Assembly (NCBI GenBank): GCA_040002435.1
Contig: JBDUEM010000006.1
Coordinates: 6,802-70,801, forward strand
Reading direction: 5' to 3'
DNA: 64,000 nt
Source: JANXXV01 sp040002435
Lineage (GTDB): Bacteria; Acidobacteriota; Terriglobia; Bryobacterales; Bryobacteraceae
Both the position numbers and the translations under genes were made by a program. Position 1 is the stretch's first letter. Each line of letters starts with the position of its first letter. The notes beneath the pieces are model-generated. The model ran no database searches, was not told the origin of the DNA, and saw only the letters and a list, made by a program, of their open reading frames with translations. Shown here in pieces: positions 18,336-26,798 of this stretch.

Positions 18336-19475
18336 TCAGCTTTTCAACCAGCGGTCAAACCACGTGAAGGCTTCCTTCTGCATCTCACGGTCGAACTTGT
18401 GCGGCCCGTCGTAGAAGCTGCCGCGGTAGTGGTCCGGCACGCCTGCCTTCTTGTAGACATCTGTCAGGATGCGATCGGCCCGTTCCATCTCCGGCATCGT
18501 GAAGAGAGCGTCCTGCCGGTTATTCAGCACCAGGACTGGATTCGGCGCGCCCAATCCTAAAATTTCCGGATAATCCAAATCACGAGGCAGCCCAGGCACG
18601 TAGCACATCCAGGTGTGCGTGTAGCTCTTATTCAGCAGGTAGTCGCGCCAGGTGGTCATCATTCCCACACAACAAGAACAGCGAATGCGTTCGTCTGCTC
18701 CGGTCAGCATCACCGTACGCAGTCCGCCCCCGGACAGACCCGCACAGCCGATTCTTGTGGCGTCCACGTCCGGCCGCGCCGCCAGATAATCAAGCGCCCG
18801 CTGATCGTCGAACACAAAGACTCCCGGCCACGTCATGCCCGCACTGAAGAGGCTCTTGGACACTTCATCCTCATGACCCCGCGCGAACTGGTTGTACCGC
18901 ACTATCTCGTCTTCGGCTTCCGGGTTTGCTTCCACCATATTGTTCCGTATGCTGGCCGGTACATCCGCAACGCGGACGCGCCTGCTTCCGAAAGTGAAAG
19001 TATCGTGAACCACCACAACATAACCCCGCCGCGCCAATTCGTTGGCCCAGGCCAGCCCGCCGTAATATTGCTGTTGATGGCGGATCATGGCAGGGTGCGG
19101 ATCCGTCGACATCCTCGTAATCTTGCGCAGTCCAAAATACTTGTTGCCGCCGTGATCGTGCAGGCCAACGATGCCGGGCAGTTTGCCGGTTGCCCCGGCG
19201 GGTTTCAGAACCAGCGCTTCCGTGGGAGGCCCGTAGGGCAGCTGCCAGTGCAGATGCTCAATGGACAGACCGTCAAACTCCAGGTGATGCTGAACCGAGG
19301 CGACAGGTGTTGCCGCGCCTCCGGGTCCCATCAGCAATTCGCGGTAGCGGGCGCGCGCCACTCCCCGCCATGAGTCCACATTTTGAAACATGGGCTGGCG
19401 GAAAGACAGCCGCGGAGGATCCATCATCGTTTGCGCCGCCCATTCGCCGTAGGCGCCAAGCATGTTCGGGGTCAT
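18336..19475 (-). CDS. alpha/beta hydrolase, dienelactone-hydrolase/acetyl-xylan-esterase-like
   Basis: Serine hydrolase of 379 residues with no signal peptide. Seen: oxyanion region PGIVGLHDHGGNKYFG (about residue 125), nucleophile elbow GLSGGG (about 250), acidic region NNRQDALF, and catalytic His in DGPHKFD near the C-terminus. The overall pattern matches large dienelactone hydrolase or prolyl-oligopeptidase-like esterases (abhydrolase family) that are frequent and poorly characterised in Acidobacteriota and Planctomycetes. Its stop is next to the start of the membrane gluzincin gene. Substrate cannot be inferred; deacetylation of plant polysaccharide is one possibility. Confidence 0.8.
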   Translation of the reverse strand: MTPNMLGAYGEWAAQTMMDPPRLSFRQPMFQNVDSWRGVARARYRELLMGPGGAATPVASVQHHLEFDGLSIEHLHWQLPYGPPTEALVLKPAGATGKLPGIVGLHDHGGNKYFGLRKITRMSTDPHPAMIRHQQQYYGGLAWANELARRGYVVVVHDTFTFGSRRVRVADVPASIRNNMVEANPEAEDEIVRYNQFARGHEDEVSKSLFSAGMTWPGVFVFDDQRALDYLAARPDVDATRIGCAGLSGGGLRTVMLTGADERIRCSCCVGMMTTWRDYLLNKSYTHTWMCYVPGLPRDLDYPEILGLGAPNPVLVLNNRQDALFTMPEMERADRILTDVYKKAGVPDHYRGSFYDGPHKFDREMQKEAFTWFDRWLKS

Positions 19476-19547
19476 GGTTCACATTCTGCCGAGTCGAGAG
19501 GGCATTTGCAAGATGGCTGCCGGCAATCGGACCTTGTTCCGCGATGA

Positions 19548-19553
19548 TATATT
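19548..19553 (+). promoter_or_regulatory. candidate -10 box close to start codon
   Basis: TATATT lies 9 nt before the ATG at 19563. No good -35 hexamer is seen at the normal spacing. If used, the transcript would start within 2-3 nt of the start codon. Confidence 0.35.
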
Positions 19554-19562
19554 TTCAGAACT

Positions 19563-19925
19563 ATGCCTTTCACAGACCACAAACTTGATGTCCACGGACG
19601 CGGACGGACGAACCGTGAGATTGTCCTTAATGAGATCAAAGAGGCCCGCCAGGAGGCGCAGAAGCTCGCGAACACCCTGGCCAACCTCGAGCACATGGTC
19701 CGGATTCAACCCGACAACGGCGTCTTCAAGATTGAAGACCGGATGACGAAGCCGCTCCTAACCCTTGACCAGATCTGGCCGCTCACCGGCTGGCTGCTCA
19801 GTCTCTACGAGAGCTTTTATATGATCGGTTACGCGGGAATCGGCAGGGACTATTCAAAGAAAGTCACAGTCCAGTTCAGCGATGTGATCACAAAGGTGAA
19901 CAGCGTCGGCTTTACTCTCGGATAG
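19563..19925 (+). CDS. conserved-looking hypothetical protein, 120 residues
   Basis: I do not recognise this protein. It has a charged, helical N-terminal half with heptad-like spacing (EIKEARQEAQKLANTLANLE, about residues 25-45) that may form a coiled coil, followed by a mixed region containing LTLDQIWPLTGWLLSLYESFYMIG, which is aromatic and hydrophobic but too polar for a sure membrane helix. There is no signal peptide. It stands alone between two minus-strand genes, and no Shine-Dalgarno sequence is evident. Codon use resembles its neighbours, so it is probably a real gene. Confidence 0.65.
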   Translation: MPFTDHKLDVHGRGRTNREIVLNEIKEARQEAQKLANTLANLEHMVRIQPDNGVFKIEDRMTKPLLTLDQIWPLTGWLLSLYESFYMIGYAGIGRDYSKKVTVQFSDVITKVNSVGFTLG

Positions 19926-19942
19926 GCGTTGTAAGAATCCGA

Positions 19943-21715
19943 TCAAAGCGGCGGCTTCGGCAGTACCGCGGGAAGATCCACCGGAACGCCGTTAACCTTC
20001 ACCGGACGGCGGAACAGTTTCCCGCCTTCGGCGGCGTAAATCCAGTTGAGATCCTTTCCGCCGAACGCCAGGCCCTCAATCGTCCCGTGTTCCGGCGGGT
20101 TCAAAATCTGCGCCACGCGCCCGTTCGCTTCGCAGACCTGCAACCCAACGGCGGTCGCGAAGTAGACCTGTCCAATCGAATCGAGCATAGCCGACCGCGC
20201 CCCGCTCATCCATCCCGATTCCGGCATCTCCAATCGATAAAACGGCTCGCCGTTTATCAACGAACCGTCGGCGGCGATCTGAAACGACCAGCTGAACCGG
20301 GCCTGCGCGTCGGTCACAATCAGCATCGCCTGGTCGGGAGAAAGCGCGACGGCGCTTGGCACGGCAATCTCACCACCGCTATAGACGATGCGCGACTGCC
20401 CATTCGCGTCCACGTAGCCGATGGTCTTGTGGACGGCATCGGCGAAATAGAGTGCGCCTTTCGCGTTCACGGCCATGCCGCTGGCTTCCACCTTTGACGC
20501 GGCTACCTTCTCGTCGCCTTGCGGGCTGTAGGAAACGATGCGTTTCGCCGCGCTCTGATAAGCATACAGACGTCCTCCCGGGCCTATCGCGAGTGCCTTT
20601 GCGCCGTTTGAACTGTTCTTGAACAAGGTCACCTTACCCGCCGCATCGGACTTATAGATGCGATTCGACGCCGGGTCGGCGAAGTACACGTTGCCCTCCA
20701 GATCCGCGGCTGGACTGGTTACGGAATGGTACGTTTCCCCTACCTGCTGCCACGGCTTGTCAATCCAAACAGTCGAAAACACCTTGCCGCGTGGATCCCA
20801 TCCCTCCGCCTGGATCGCCGCGGGCTCCTTGGGAACGATAGGGCTCGGATAATCCCGCCACAACCAGCGCAGCGCCTCGGGCATGATGGCGCCCCCTTGC
20901 TTCATGTTGTGGCCCTCGTCGCCCAATACCAGCTTCGCGTCGTAGCCCATCGATTCCAGCGCCTCCAGCATCACGCGATTGTTCATCGGCCAACTTCCGG
21001 CGAAGAAGGTTCCGTACGGCTGGGCCGGAACAATGTGGTCGTTCTTACCGGCTTGCAGAAAGACGCGGATCGGCTTTGGTTCAGTGCGGCGGATCAGCGC
21101 GGGGACCGAGTCGGCGCCCTTCATGGCCACAAACGTTCCAATGAAGCTGAGCACACGATGGAACTGGTCAGGACGGTTCCAGGCCGCCATGAAAGCGCCA
21201 ACGGCTCCTGTGCTGACGCCGGAAAGCGCCCGGTCGTTCGGATCCTTGGAGAGGTTGTACTTTTTCGCCACTTCCGGGATCAGTTCCTCCAGCAGGAACC
21301 GGGAGTACCGGTCGCTGAGCGAATCGTACTCGAAGACGCGCTCAAAGCGGCTTTGCGCCTCACTGCTGACGGGCGGCAGAACGCCGGGATCGACGAATAT
21401 GCCAATCAACGGTGGAAGGTCGCGCTTCGCAATGAGGTTATCGAAGACCACAGGCACGCGCACTCCGTTGCCGAGGGAACCGCTGCCATCCAGGAAGATC
21501 ATGAACGGCGCAGGTTTCGAAGCATCGTAGTTCGCGGGCACGTAGATTGCGTAGTTGTGCGGAGTGCCCGGGTAGAACTTGCCGGGCTCCAACTTGTATT
21601 TGGATACGGTTCCCTTTGGCACTCCGGGCTGCGGTTGTGAGTCGGGTCCGAGAGAATATTCTTCGGCGCAAACCAGCGTCGAGGCGCAGAGGAACAACAG
21701 GGCGGAAGTTTTCAT
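19943..21715 (-). CDS. secreted esterase fused to SMP-30-like beta-propeller
   Basis: Exported protein of 590 residues. Signal peptide at 1-17 (ending TLVCAEE). N-terminal half (about 45-290) is an esterase-D/enterochelin-esterase-like alpha/beta hydrolase: PAPFMIFLDGSGS, nucleophile elbow SGVSTGAVG, acidic LQAGKNDHIVP and catalytic His in EGHNMKQGG. C-terminal half (about 310-590) is a six-bladed SMP-30/gluconolactonase-like propeller with YFADPASNRIYKSD, LYFADAVHKTIGYVD and AFGGKDLNWIYAAEGGKLFRR, the latter cited as GKDLNWIYAAEGG. It is translated from an ATG that overlaps the upstream stop by 4 bp (ATGA), so it is coupled to the HSL-type hydrolase. The fusion suggests serial hydrolysis of an ester and a lactone or sugar substrate. 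Confidence 0.85.
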   Translation of the reverse strand: MKTSALLFLCASTLVCAEEYSLGPDSQPQPGVPKGTVSKYKLEPGKFYPGTPHNYAIYVPANYDASKPAPFMIFLDGSGSLGNGVRVPVVFDNLIAKRDLPPLIGIFVDPGVLPPVSSEAQSRFERVFEYDSLSDRYSRFLLEELIPEVAKKYNLSKDPNDRALSGVSTGAVGAFMAAWNRPDQFHRVLSFIGTFVAMKGADSVPALIRRTEPKPIRVFLQAGKNDHIVPAQPYGTFFAGSWPMNNRVMLEALESMGYDAKLVLGDEGHNMKQGGAIMPEALRWLWRDYPSPIVPKEPAAIQAEGWDPRGKVFSTVWIDKPWQQVGETYHSVTSPAADLEGNVYFADPASNRIYKSDAAGKVTLFKNSSNGAKALAIGPGGRLYAYQSAAKRIVSYSPQGDEKVAASKVEASGMAVNAKGALYFADAVHKTIGYVDANGQSRIVYSGGEIAVPSAVALSPDQAMLIVTDAQARFSWSFQIAADGSLINGEPFYRLEMPESGWMSGARSAMLDSIGQVYFATAVGLQVCEANGRVAQILNPPEHGTIEGLAFGGKDLNWIYAAEGGKLFRRPVKVNGVPVDLPAVLPKPPL

Positions 21716-22665
21716 AGAGCTTGTACGTGGGCCGAGCCGATGGCATCAGCAACTTGTTGAATGGCGTCCAGGCCGCGCGGGATGGCGCCGGACAAGGAAA
21801 AGAACGGATGGATCATGCCTTCATACCGGGTACATGTGACGGGTACGCCGGCTTGCTCCAGCCGCCTCGCGTAGGCTTCGCCCTCGTCCCGCAGAGGGTC
21901 GCATTCCGCCGTGATCACCAGCGCCGGGGGAAGGCCCGTGAGGTCCCGCGCCAGCAGCGGGGATGCGTGGGGATGTAGGCCATCCTCCTCGCTCGCCAGG
22001 TAATGACTGCGAAACCACTCCATGGCTGCCTTACTCAGCCGATGGCCTTCGGCGAACTCTTTGTATGAGGGCGTCTCAAAGGAAGAAAGATCGGTTACCG
22101 GATACACCAGTACCTGTAAGGCGATTTCCGGCCCATGCTCGTCTCTGCTTCGAAGAGCGACCACAGTGCCCAGGTTGCCTCCAGCGCTATCGCCGCCGAC
22201 GGAGATCCGCTTCACGTCGACGCCCAACCTTGCGGCGTTTGCGGCGACCCATGCAGTGGCGGCATAGCAATCGATGACCGCCGCCGGGAATTTGTGCTCG
22301 GGCGCCAGTCGGTAGTCCACGGCGACAACTACCGCGCCGGCGCGACTGGCGATAGCCCTGCAGACAACATCGTGGGTATCAAGATCGCAGACCACCCAGC
22401 CACCGCCGTGAAAGTACACCATTGCCGGCCGGGGCGCTCCAACACTGGAAGTGTACACGCGGATGGGGATTTCGCCGGCAGGACCGGCAATCCGCAAGTC
22501 TTCGATGGACGCAACCGGTTCGGCGATGCCCTCGGAAGCTTTCATCCCGTCGATTGCCGCTTTTCGGGCTTCCGGGATCGACAAGGTTTCCAAAGCCGGT
22601 CCGCCTTCGGCGTCGGTTGCTTCCAGCAAAAGGCGCACTGACGGATGGAGTCTTTCGCTTCTCAT
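21712..22665 (-). CDS. HSL-family alpha/beta hydrolase (esterase/lipase)
   Basis: Hormone-sensitive-lipase (family IV) esterase of 317 residues. Seen: oxyanion motif YFHGGGWVVCDLDTHD (about residue 85), nucleophile motif GDSAGGNL (about 158), catalytic Asp in ITAECDPLRDEGEAY and His in GMIHPFF. All catalytic residues are present, there is no signal peptide, and length is normal. Its start lies 5 bp after the stop of a small membrane protein gene and its stop overlaps the secreted esterase gene, so the three form an operon. It likely acts on short-chain esters in the cytoplasm. Confidence 0.9.
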   Translation of the reverse strand: MRSERLHPSVRLLLEATDAEGGPALETLSIPEARKAAIDGMKASEGIAEPVASIEDLRIAGPAGEIPIRVYTSSVGAPRPAMVYFHGGGWVVCDLDTHDVVCRAIASRAGAVVVAVDYRLAPEHKFPAAVIDCYAATAWVAANAARLGVDVKRISVGGDSAGGNLGTVVALRSRDEHGPEIALQVLVYPVTDLSSFETPSYKEFAEGHRLSKAAMEWFRSHYLASEEDGLHPHASPLLARDLTGLPPALVITAECDPLRDEGEAYARRLEQAGVPVTCTRYEGMIHPFFSLSGAIPRGLDAIQQVADAIGSAHVQAL

Positions 22666-22670
22666 CTCAA

Positions 22671-23168
22671 TTATTCAGCGCTGCGTTGGCTGGGGACCGT
22701 AGCCGGCTCATAGAGTCTGGCCGCGAAATCCGGATGCCAGCCCAGGACCGAACCGTAGAGAAAAAATGAGATCGCCAGCAGCGGCTGGGGTCCGTAAACG
22801 GGCACTAGCGGCGCGTATCGCTTCCAAAAAAAGCTGTAGCAAAGCAGGTACCAGGTAACGGTGACGGCCAGCCCGAACAGGCGGCCGCTGGGCGCCAGGA
22901 AGCCGGTGATGGCCCCCACCGCACCCGCCGCGGCAAGTTGAATGGCAATGCCGGAGACAGTCACCATCCCCGGGCCTTCGCGCACGAGGCTCAGGCCGTA
23001 GGAATGGGAAGCGAACAGGTTCAAAACAGACCACCAGGAACTGCCGATCAGCGGCGCGCTGAGGGCCAGCCACAGCACCATCACAACCCCGCCTATCACC
23101 CCGATTTCGATACCGGCCAGGATGTCGAGTGCTTTTTTTGTAATCCAATCCGCGCGCACTGCATCCAT
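22671..23168 (-). CDS. multi-pass membrane protein of unknown function
   Basis: A 165-residue membrane protein with about four hydrophobic segments (around 15-40, 70-90, 95-118 and 122-145). I chose the ATG at 23168 (MDAVRADWITKKALD); the longer frame adds sixteen polar residues and runs into the divergent promoter region. No family is recognised. It is the first gene of a three-gene unit with two ester hydrolases and is divergent from a ketosynthase gene with a gap of 59 bp. Confidence 0.68.
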   Translation of the reverse strand: MDAVRADWITKKALDILAGIEIGVIGGVVMVLWLALSAPLIGSSWWSVLNLFASHSYGLSLVREGPGMVTVSGIAIQLAAAGAVGAITGFLAPSGRLFGLAVTVTWYLLCYSFFWKRYAPLVPVYGPQPLLAISFFLYGSVLGWHPDFAARLYEPATVPSQRSAE

Positions 23169-23180
23169 AGAAGACAAGCG

Positions 23181-23234
23181 TATACTAGCACAATGTCTTT
23201 CCTCCCCCGGCACCACAAACTGACCGCATGCTGA
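23181..23234 (+). promoter_or_regulatory. candidate -10 box and short upstream ORF before ketosynthase
   Basis: TATACT at 23181-23186 is followed 6 nt later by ATG 23193, which opens a 13-codon frame ending in TGA at 23232-23234, overlapping the ketosynthase ATG at 23228. The ketosynthase start has no visible Shine-Dalgarno sequence. The layout would fit a leaderless short peptide translationally coupled to the enzyme, but may be chance. Confidence 0.3.
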
Positions 23235-24475
23235 GACGCGTTGCGATTACCGGCATCGGTGCCGTGAGCCCGAATGGTATCGGGCGCGAAGCGTTTTGGT
23301 CGGCAACAAAGAATGGCGTGAGCGGGGTTCGCAGGATTACGTCGTTTGATCCGAGCGAGTGGGCCGTACACGTGGCCGGTCAGATCACCGGATTCAATGA
23401 GAATCTGTACGTCACTGCCAAGGACCGTCCGCATGTTTCGCGCGTAGTGCCTCTCGCCGTTGCGGCGGCGGGAGAGGCGCTCTGCGACGCGGGGCTGAAC
23501 ACGGCGTCGATGGACCGGGAAGAACTTCGGCAGATCGGCGTAATGGTTGGCTCAGGCGGCGGCAGCCAGGAATTCACGGAAGACCAGTACAGGCTCTACT
23601 ACGAAGGCAAGCAGAAGCAGTGCAGCGTCTACGTCATTCCGACGTCCACTCCCGGAACGCTGGCCAGTGAAGTCTCCATGAAATTCGGATTGCGCGGCTT
23701 GAGCCATCTGATCTCCACCGGATGCACCTCTTCCACCGACGCCATCGGTTATGCTTTCCGGCATATTCGCTACGGAATGATGGACTGCATGGTGGCCGGC
23801 GGCGTAGACGCGCCGATCGCTCCCTTGATCCTGCGCGGATTCATTCTGATGCGCATTTTGGCCGCTCGCTGGAACAACACACCGGAGCTGGCGTCACGGC
23901 CATTTTCCAAGGATCGCGATGGCTTCGTTTTGGGTGAAGGCTCGTGGTTCTTCATTCTGGAGGAAATGGAGCGGGCGAGAAACCGCGGGGCAAGGATCTA
24001 CGGCGAGATCGCCGGCTATGGTTCCACGTGCGAGGCCTATCATCGGGTGCGCTTAGAGGAGTGCGGCGAAGAACCGGCACGCGCTATTGGCCTCGCTTTG
24101 CAGGAAGCCGGGTTGCCGCCGGATGAGATTCAATACCTGAGCTATCACGGCACGTCCACGGAACTCAACGACCGGATAGAAACCCGCGCCGTGAAACTGG
24201 CGTTCGGCAAACACGCCTACCAGTTTGCCGGATCATCCCTCAAGAGCATGATCGGACATCCGCAGGGAGCGTGCGGAGCAGCGGGCATCGCCACCACCCT
24301 GCTCGCTATGCGCGATGGGTTTGTGCCGCCGACTATCAATGTGGAGGTTCCGGATCCCGAATGCGATCTGGATTATGTGCCGAAAGACGGAAGGGCATTG
24401 CGAATTGAAAACGCGGTAGCGAATTGCATTGCTTTCGGGAGCAAGAATTCGGCGATGGTGCTGAAGCGGGTTTGA
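23228..24475 (+). CDS. fabF: beta-ketoacyl-ACP synthase II (FabF-type ketosynthase)
   Basis: Condensing enzyme of 415 residues that elongates acyl-ACP with malonyl-ACP. Seen: RRVAITGIGAVSPNG start, nucleophile Cys in STGCTSSTDA (about residue 167), first His in YHGTSTELND (about 308) and second His in IGHPQGACGAAG (about 345), with the conserved Lys in SLKSM. Thus the Cys-His-His triad is complete. It stands alone, without acyl carrier protein or reductases, and shows departures from the housekeeping type (for example an extra RGFILMRILAARW segment), so it may be a second FabF paralogue for specialised lipids or a secondary metabolite. A strong hairpin follows the stop. Confidence 0.88.
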   Translation: MLRRVAITGIGAVSPNGIGREAFWSATKNGVSGVRRITSFDPSEWAVHVAGQITGFNENLYVTAKDRPHVSRVVPLAVAAAGEALCDAGLNTASMDREELRQIGVMVGSGGGSQEFTEDQYRLYYEGKQKQCSVYVIPTSTPGTLASEVSMKFGLRGLSHLISTGCTSSTDAIGYAFRHIRYGMMDCMVAGGVDAPIAPLILRGFILMRILAARWNNTPELASRPFSKDRDGFVLGEGSWFFILEEMERARNRGARIYGEIAGYGSTCEAYHRVRLEECGEEPARAIGLALQEAGLPPDEIQYLSYHGTSTELNDRIETRAVKLAFGKHAYQFAGSSLKSMIGHPQGACGAAGIATTLLAMRDGFVPPTINVEVPDPECDLDYVPKDGRALRIENAVANCIAFGSKNSAMVLKRV

Positions 24476-24478
24476 ATG

Positions 24479-24507
24479 GCGGCCCCGGCGATTGCCTCCG
24501 GGGCCGC
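24479..24507. terminator. bidirectional terminator hairpin
   Basis: Perfect 10-bp GC-rich inverted repeat, GCGGCCCCGG at 24479-24488 and CCGGGGCCGC at 24498-24507 with a 9-nt loop, in the 46-bp gap between two convergent genes. There is no long T run on either strand, but position and strength suit a shared terminator. Confidence 0.7.
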
Positions 24508-24521
24508 TTCCACTTCCCGAA

Positions 24522-26603
24522 CTATTGCAGGAAGATATTCACTGTATTGGACGCTGTGGTGCCGCTGGTCACAATCACAGGTACATTTCCCGTACCCGCG
24601 CCGGCTGGTATTGTGATGGCCGTCTGATACAGGCCCACGAAGCCGGGCGATGCGATGGAATAGATCACCGCCGCATCCTTTCCGCCCACCGTCACTTTCA
24701 CTGGTGCGGTGTTGAACAGTCCCGACGGTCCCGTGGGAGCGGGCGTCGGGGTTCCGGCGGGTAGCCCGGAAATAGAACCGAGACCCGTAGAGTAGATCAG
24801 CACAATATCCCCGGCCTTTGCCGGGTTGCCAGAGCCAACCAGCGTGTAGTTGGAGTTCTTCAGAATAACGCCGCCATTGGAATCAAAGAACAGCGCCGGC
24901 GCCACTGTGGCCACGGGCGTCTTGAACGCAGTACCAGGTCCGTTGGAATTCTTGACCACGATATCCGCCGTGCCGGTCGCGGCGTCCGATGGCACCTGCG
25001 CAACCAGGAAGCCGGATCCGATGATGACCAGCGGAGCAGCCTTACCGCCGACCGTAACCTGTGTGCCGTTGTAGGAAACCGGGAACACTCCGCCGGCCGA
25101 CGACGCCTGTACATCGGCCGGAACCTTGATCAGGTCGGTGCCGAAGATCGTCATCAAGCCGCTGGGCGCCACGGTTTTGAGGTTTGCATCGCTTACCGCG
25201 CTGATAACCGCATTCACCGCGGGCATAGCCGTATTCACAGGCCTCAGCTGCGAGCGCACAACACCACCCGGATTCACGGTGGTGTGCAAGTTCACGTAGT
25301 GGTTCTCCGGATTCTGTACCAGCGAATTCAGAGTGGCAAGTCCTGCCGCACTGTTGATATTGACCACCTTGTAGATGTTCGCCGCGCCGTTGTCCCCGAG
25401 CACCACCGTATTGGTGCCGCTTAAGCCGGTGTTAATCGTGACCGGTCCATTGTCTGCCGCCTTGCCGTCGTGGATGTGGAGGCCGGTGAAGGTAGCCGCG
25501 CCGGGGAACCGTGGATTCACGTCGAAGATTACCGTGCCCGCTGTAGCCTTGCCATCGTTATCGCGGATGGAATAAGCCGTCACGTTGGCCGTTGCGCTGG
25601 CATCCAGGCCGGTGATCGGCGGATTTTCGTTCGACGTGAGCATATTGACTGGGAATCGCATGGCATCGGTTCGCCGCAATTGATCGCGAATCACGCCGCC
25701 AGGAAAAACCGTAGTGTGCAGGTTGATGTAGGTTCCGGCAGGGTTCGAGAAAAGAGTATTCAGGGTCTCCGCGGCGGCCGCGTTCCCCACAGCCACTTCC
25801 ACGTCGTAGTGCAGGTTGCCGCCGTTGGCGGAGGCAGTCACGGCATTCGCGGTTCCGTTAATTCCCGTGTTAATGGTGACCGGACCGTTTACACCAGCCC
25901 CGCCTTGATGGATGTGGAAGCCGGTGAATGTAGTGGGATCGGTGAAGCCGGTGTAGTTCACGTCAAAGGTCACCAGACCGGAAGTGAGTGCCCCGCTGGA
26001 ATCGCGCGTGGCCAAAACGATTACGCTGGCAATCCCGCTGCCGTTGGAGTCGGTGGCCGGCACTTCATTCTTTGGACTCATCAGACCCATCAGCACCAAC
26101 ATGTCGGCGCGCTGCAGTTGACCGCGCATTACGCCAGCAGCATTGATGGTGGTGTGGACGTTGAAATAGAAACCGGAGGGGTTGGTGAGCATGCCGTTCA
26201 CGGTGTCCAGGCCGGCTGCATCGGTGGGCGAGGTGAAGCCCTGGCGAATCAGGGAGCCGCGGCCAGTGGGATCGTTCACCGAAGCAGCGCCGCTTGCGAT
26301 GTTGGAGTTAATGGTAACAGGCCCGTTTTCTCCGGCATTTCCTTTGTGGATGTGCATTCCGGTAAACGTGACTTCGCCGGGATACACGTAACTCGCATTA
26401 AAATCCGTGGAGGCGGAAACTACTTTCCCGCTGCTATCGCGAACCACATGCAGCAGGACGGTTCCCATGCCGGACACGGCCAGCCCCGTGACAGCCGGGA
26501 CTTCATTGGCCGGCGAAAGAACCGCGCGGAAGGCGATGGTCTCGGCGGTTTGAGCGACCAGGCCCATGGACAGCGCGATCCATAACCCAAGAACTTTCTT
26601 CAT
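24522..26603 (-). CDS. secreted protein: three CHRD domains plus TIGR03437 C-terminal domain
   Basis: Exported protein of 693 residues. The ATG at 26603 (MKKVLGLWIALSMGLVAQ) gives a signal peptide and has an AGAGGGG-like ribosome site 9 nt upstream. Seen: three tandem CHRD domains of about 140 residues each, marked by NEVPA/NENPP near the start, the FTG(M/F)HIH motif in the middle and a NLHTT/NVHTT plus GGV(I/V)R motif at the end. The last 230 or so residues form the TIGR03437-type Ig-like domain with SDANLKTVAPSGLMTIFGTDL, here cited as LMTIFGTDL, and YSTGLGSISGLP. CHRD domains are named after chordin and have no proven bacterial role. Three histidines in each FTGxHIH motif region could bind metal. 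Its upstream region matches that of the TIGR03118 gene. Confidence 0.88.
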   Translation of the reverse strand: MKKVLGLWIALSMGLVAQTAETIAFRAVLSPANEVPAVTGLAVSGMGTVLLHVVRDSSGKVVSASTDFNASYVYPGEVTFTGMHIHKGNAGENGPVTINSNIASGAASVNDPTGRGSLIRQGFTSPTDAAGLDTVNGMLTNPSGFYFNVHTTINAAGVMRGQLQRADMLVLMGLMSPKNEVPATDSNGSGIASVIVLATRDSSGALTSGLVTFDVNYTGFTDPTTFTGFHIHQGGAGVNGPVTINTGINGTANAVTASANGGNLHYDVEVAVGNAAAAETLNTLFSNPAGTYINLHTTVFPGGVIRDQLRRTDAMRFPVNMLTSNENPPITGLDASATANVTAYSIRDNDGKATAGTVIFDVNPRFPGAATFTGLHIHDGKAADNGPVTINTGLSGTNTVVLGDNGAANIYKVVNINSAAGLATLNSLVQNPENHYVNLHTTVNPGGVVRSQLRPVNTAMPAVNAVISAVSDANLKTVAPSGLMTIFGTDLIKVPADVQASSAGGVFPVSYNGTQVTVGGKAAPLVIIGSGFLVAQVPSDAATGTADIVVKNSNGPGTAFKTPVATVAPALFFDSNGGVILKNSNYTLVGSGNPAKAGDIVLIYSTGLGSISGLPAGTPTPAPTGPSGLFNTAPVKVTVGGKDAAVIYSIASPGFVGLYQTAITIPAGAGTGNVPVIVTSGTTASNTVNIFLQ

Positions 26604-26662
26604 TTCGCAATACCCCTCTAAACAGAAATTTTCACCACGGCCAGCAGAGCGCCCTGCCAGCA

Positions 26663-26738
26663 ACTATATATCCACGGAGAACCGGTCACAATCGCAATCG
26701 CTATTATTTACGTTTTGTTCACAACTTCGTTACAAATC
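26663..26738 (-). promoter_or_regulatory. promoter and conserved upstream element of CHRD gene
   Basis: On the minus strand: a 36-nt element at 26703-26738 (contains TTGTAACGAAGTTGTGAAC and GTAAATAAT), then -35 TTGTGA at 26686-26691, a 17-nt spacer, and -10 TATAGT at 26663-26668 (TATATA at 26665-26670 is the alternative). The same order with identical 32-nt spacing from element to TATATA occurs at 28605-28680 before the TIGR03118 gene. It predicts a leader of about 55 nt. Shared conservation of element, -35 and -10 is the evidence; the regulator is unknown. Confidence 0.65.
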
Positions 26739-26798
26739 TCAAGGGGGTAGGCGACGGCCGCCAGCGGGCCGCCTCCTGGTCTGTAAACGGGGAACGGC

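Noticed and set aside
20726..21640. 304-codon plus-strand frame opposite the secreted esterase
   Set aside because: It is antisense to catalytic motifs of the esterase and has shadow-like composition.
25470..26585. 371-codon plus-strand frame opposite the CHRD protein
   Set aside because: Its apparent internal repeats are only the reverse side of the CHRD repeats.
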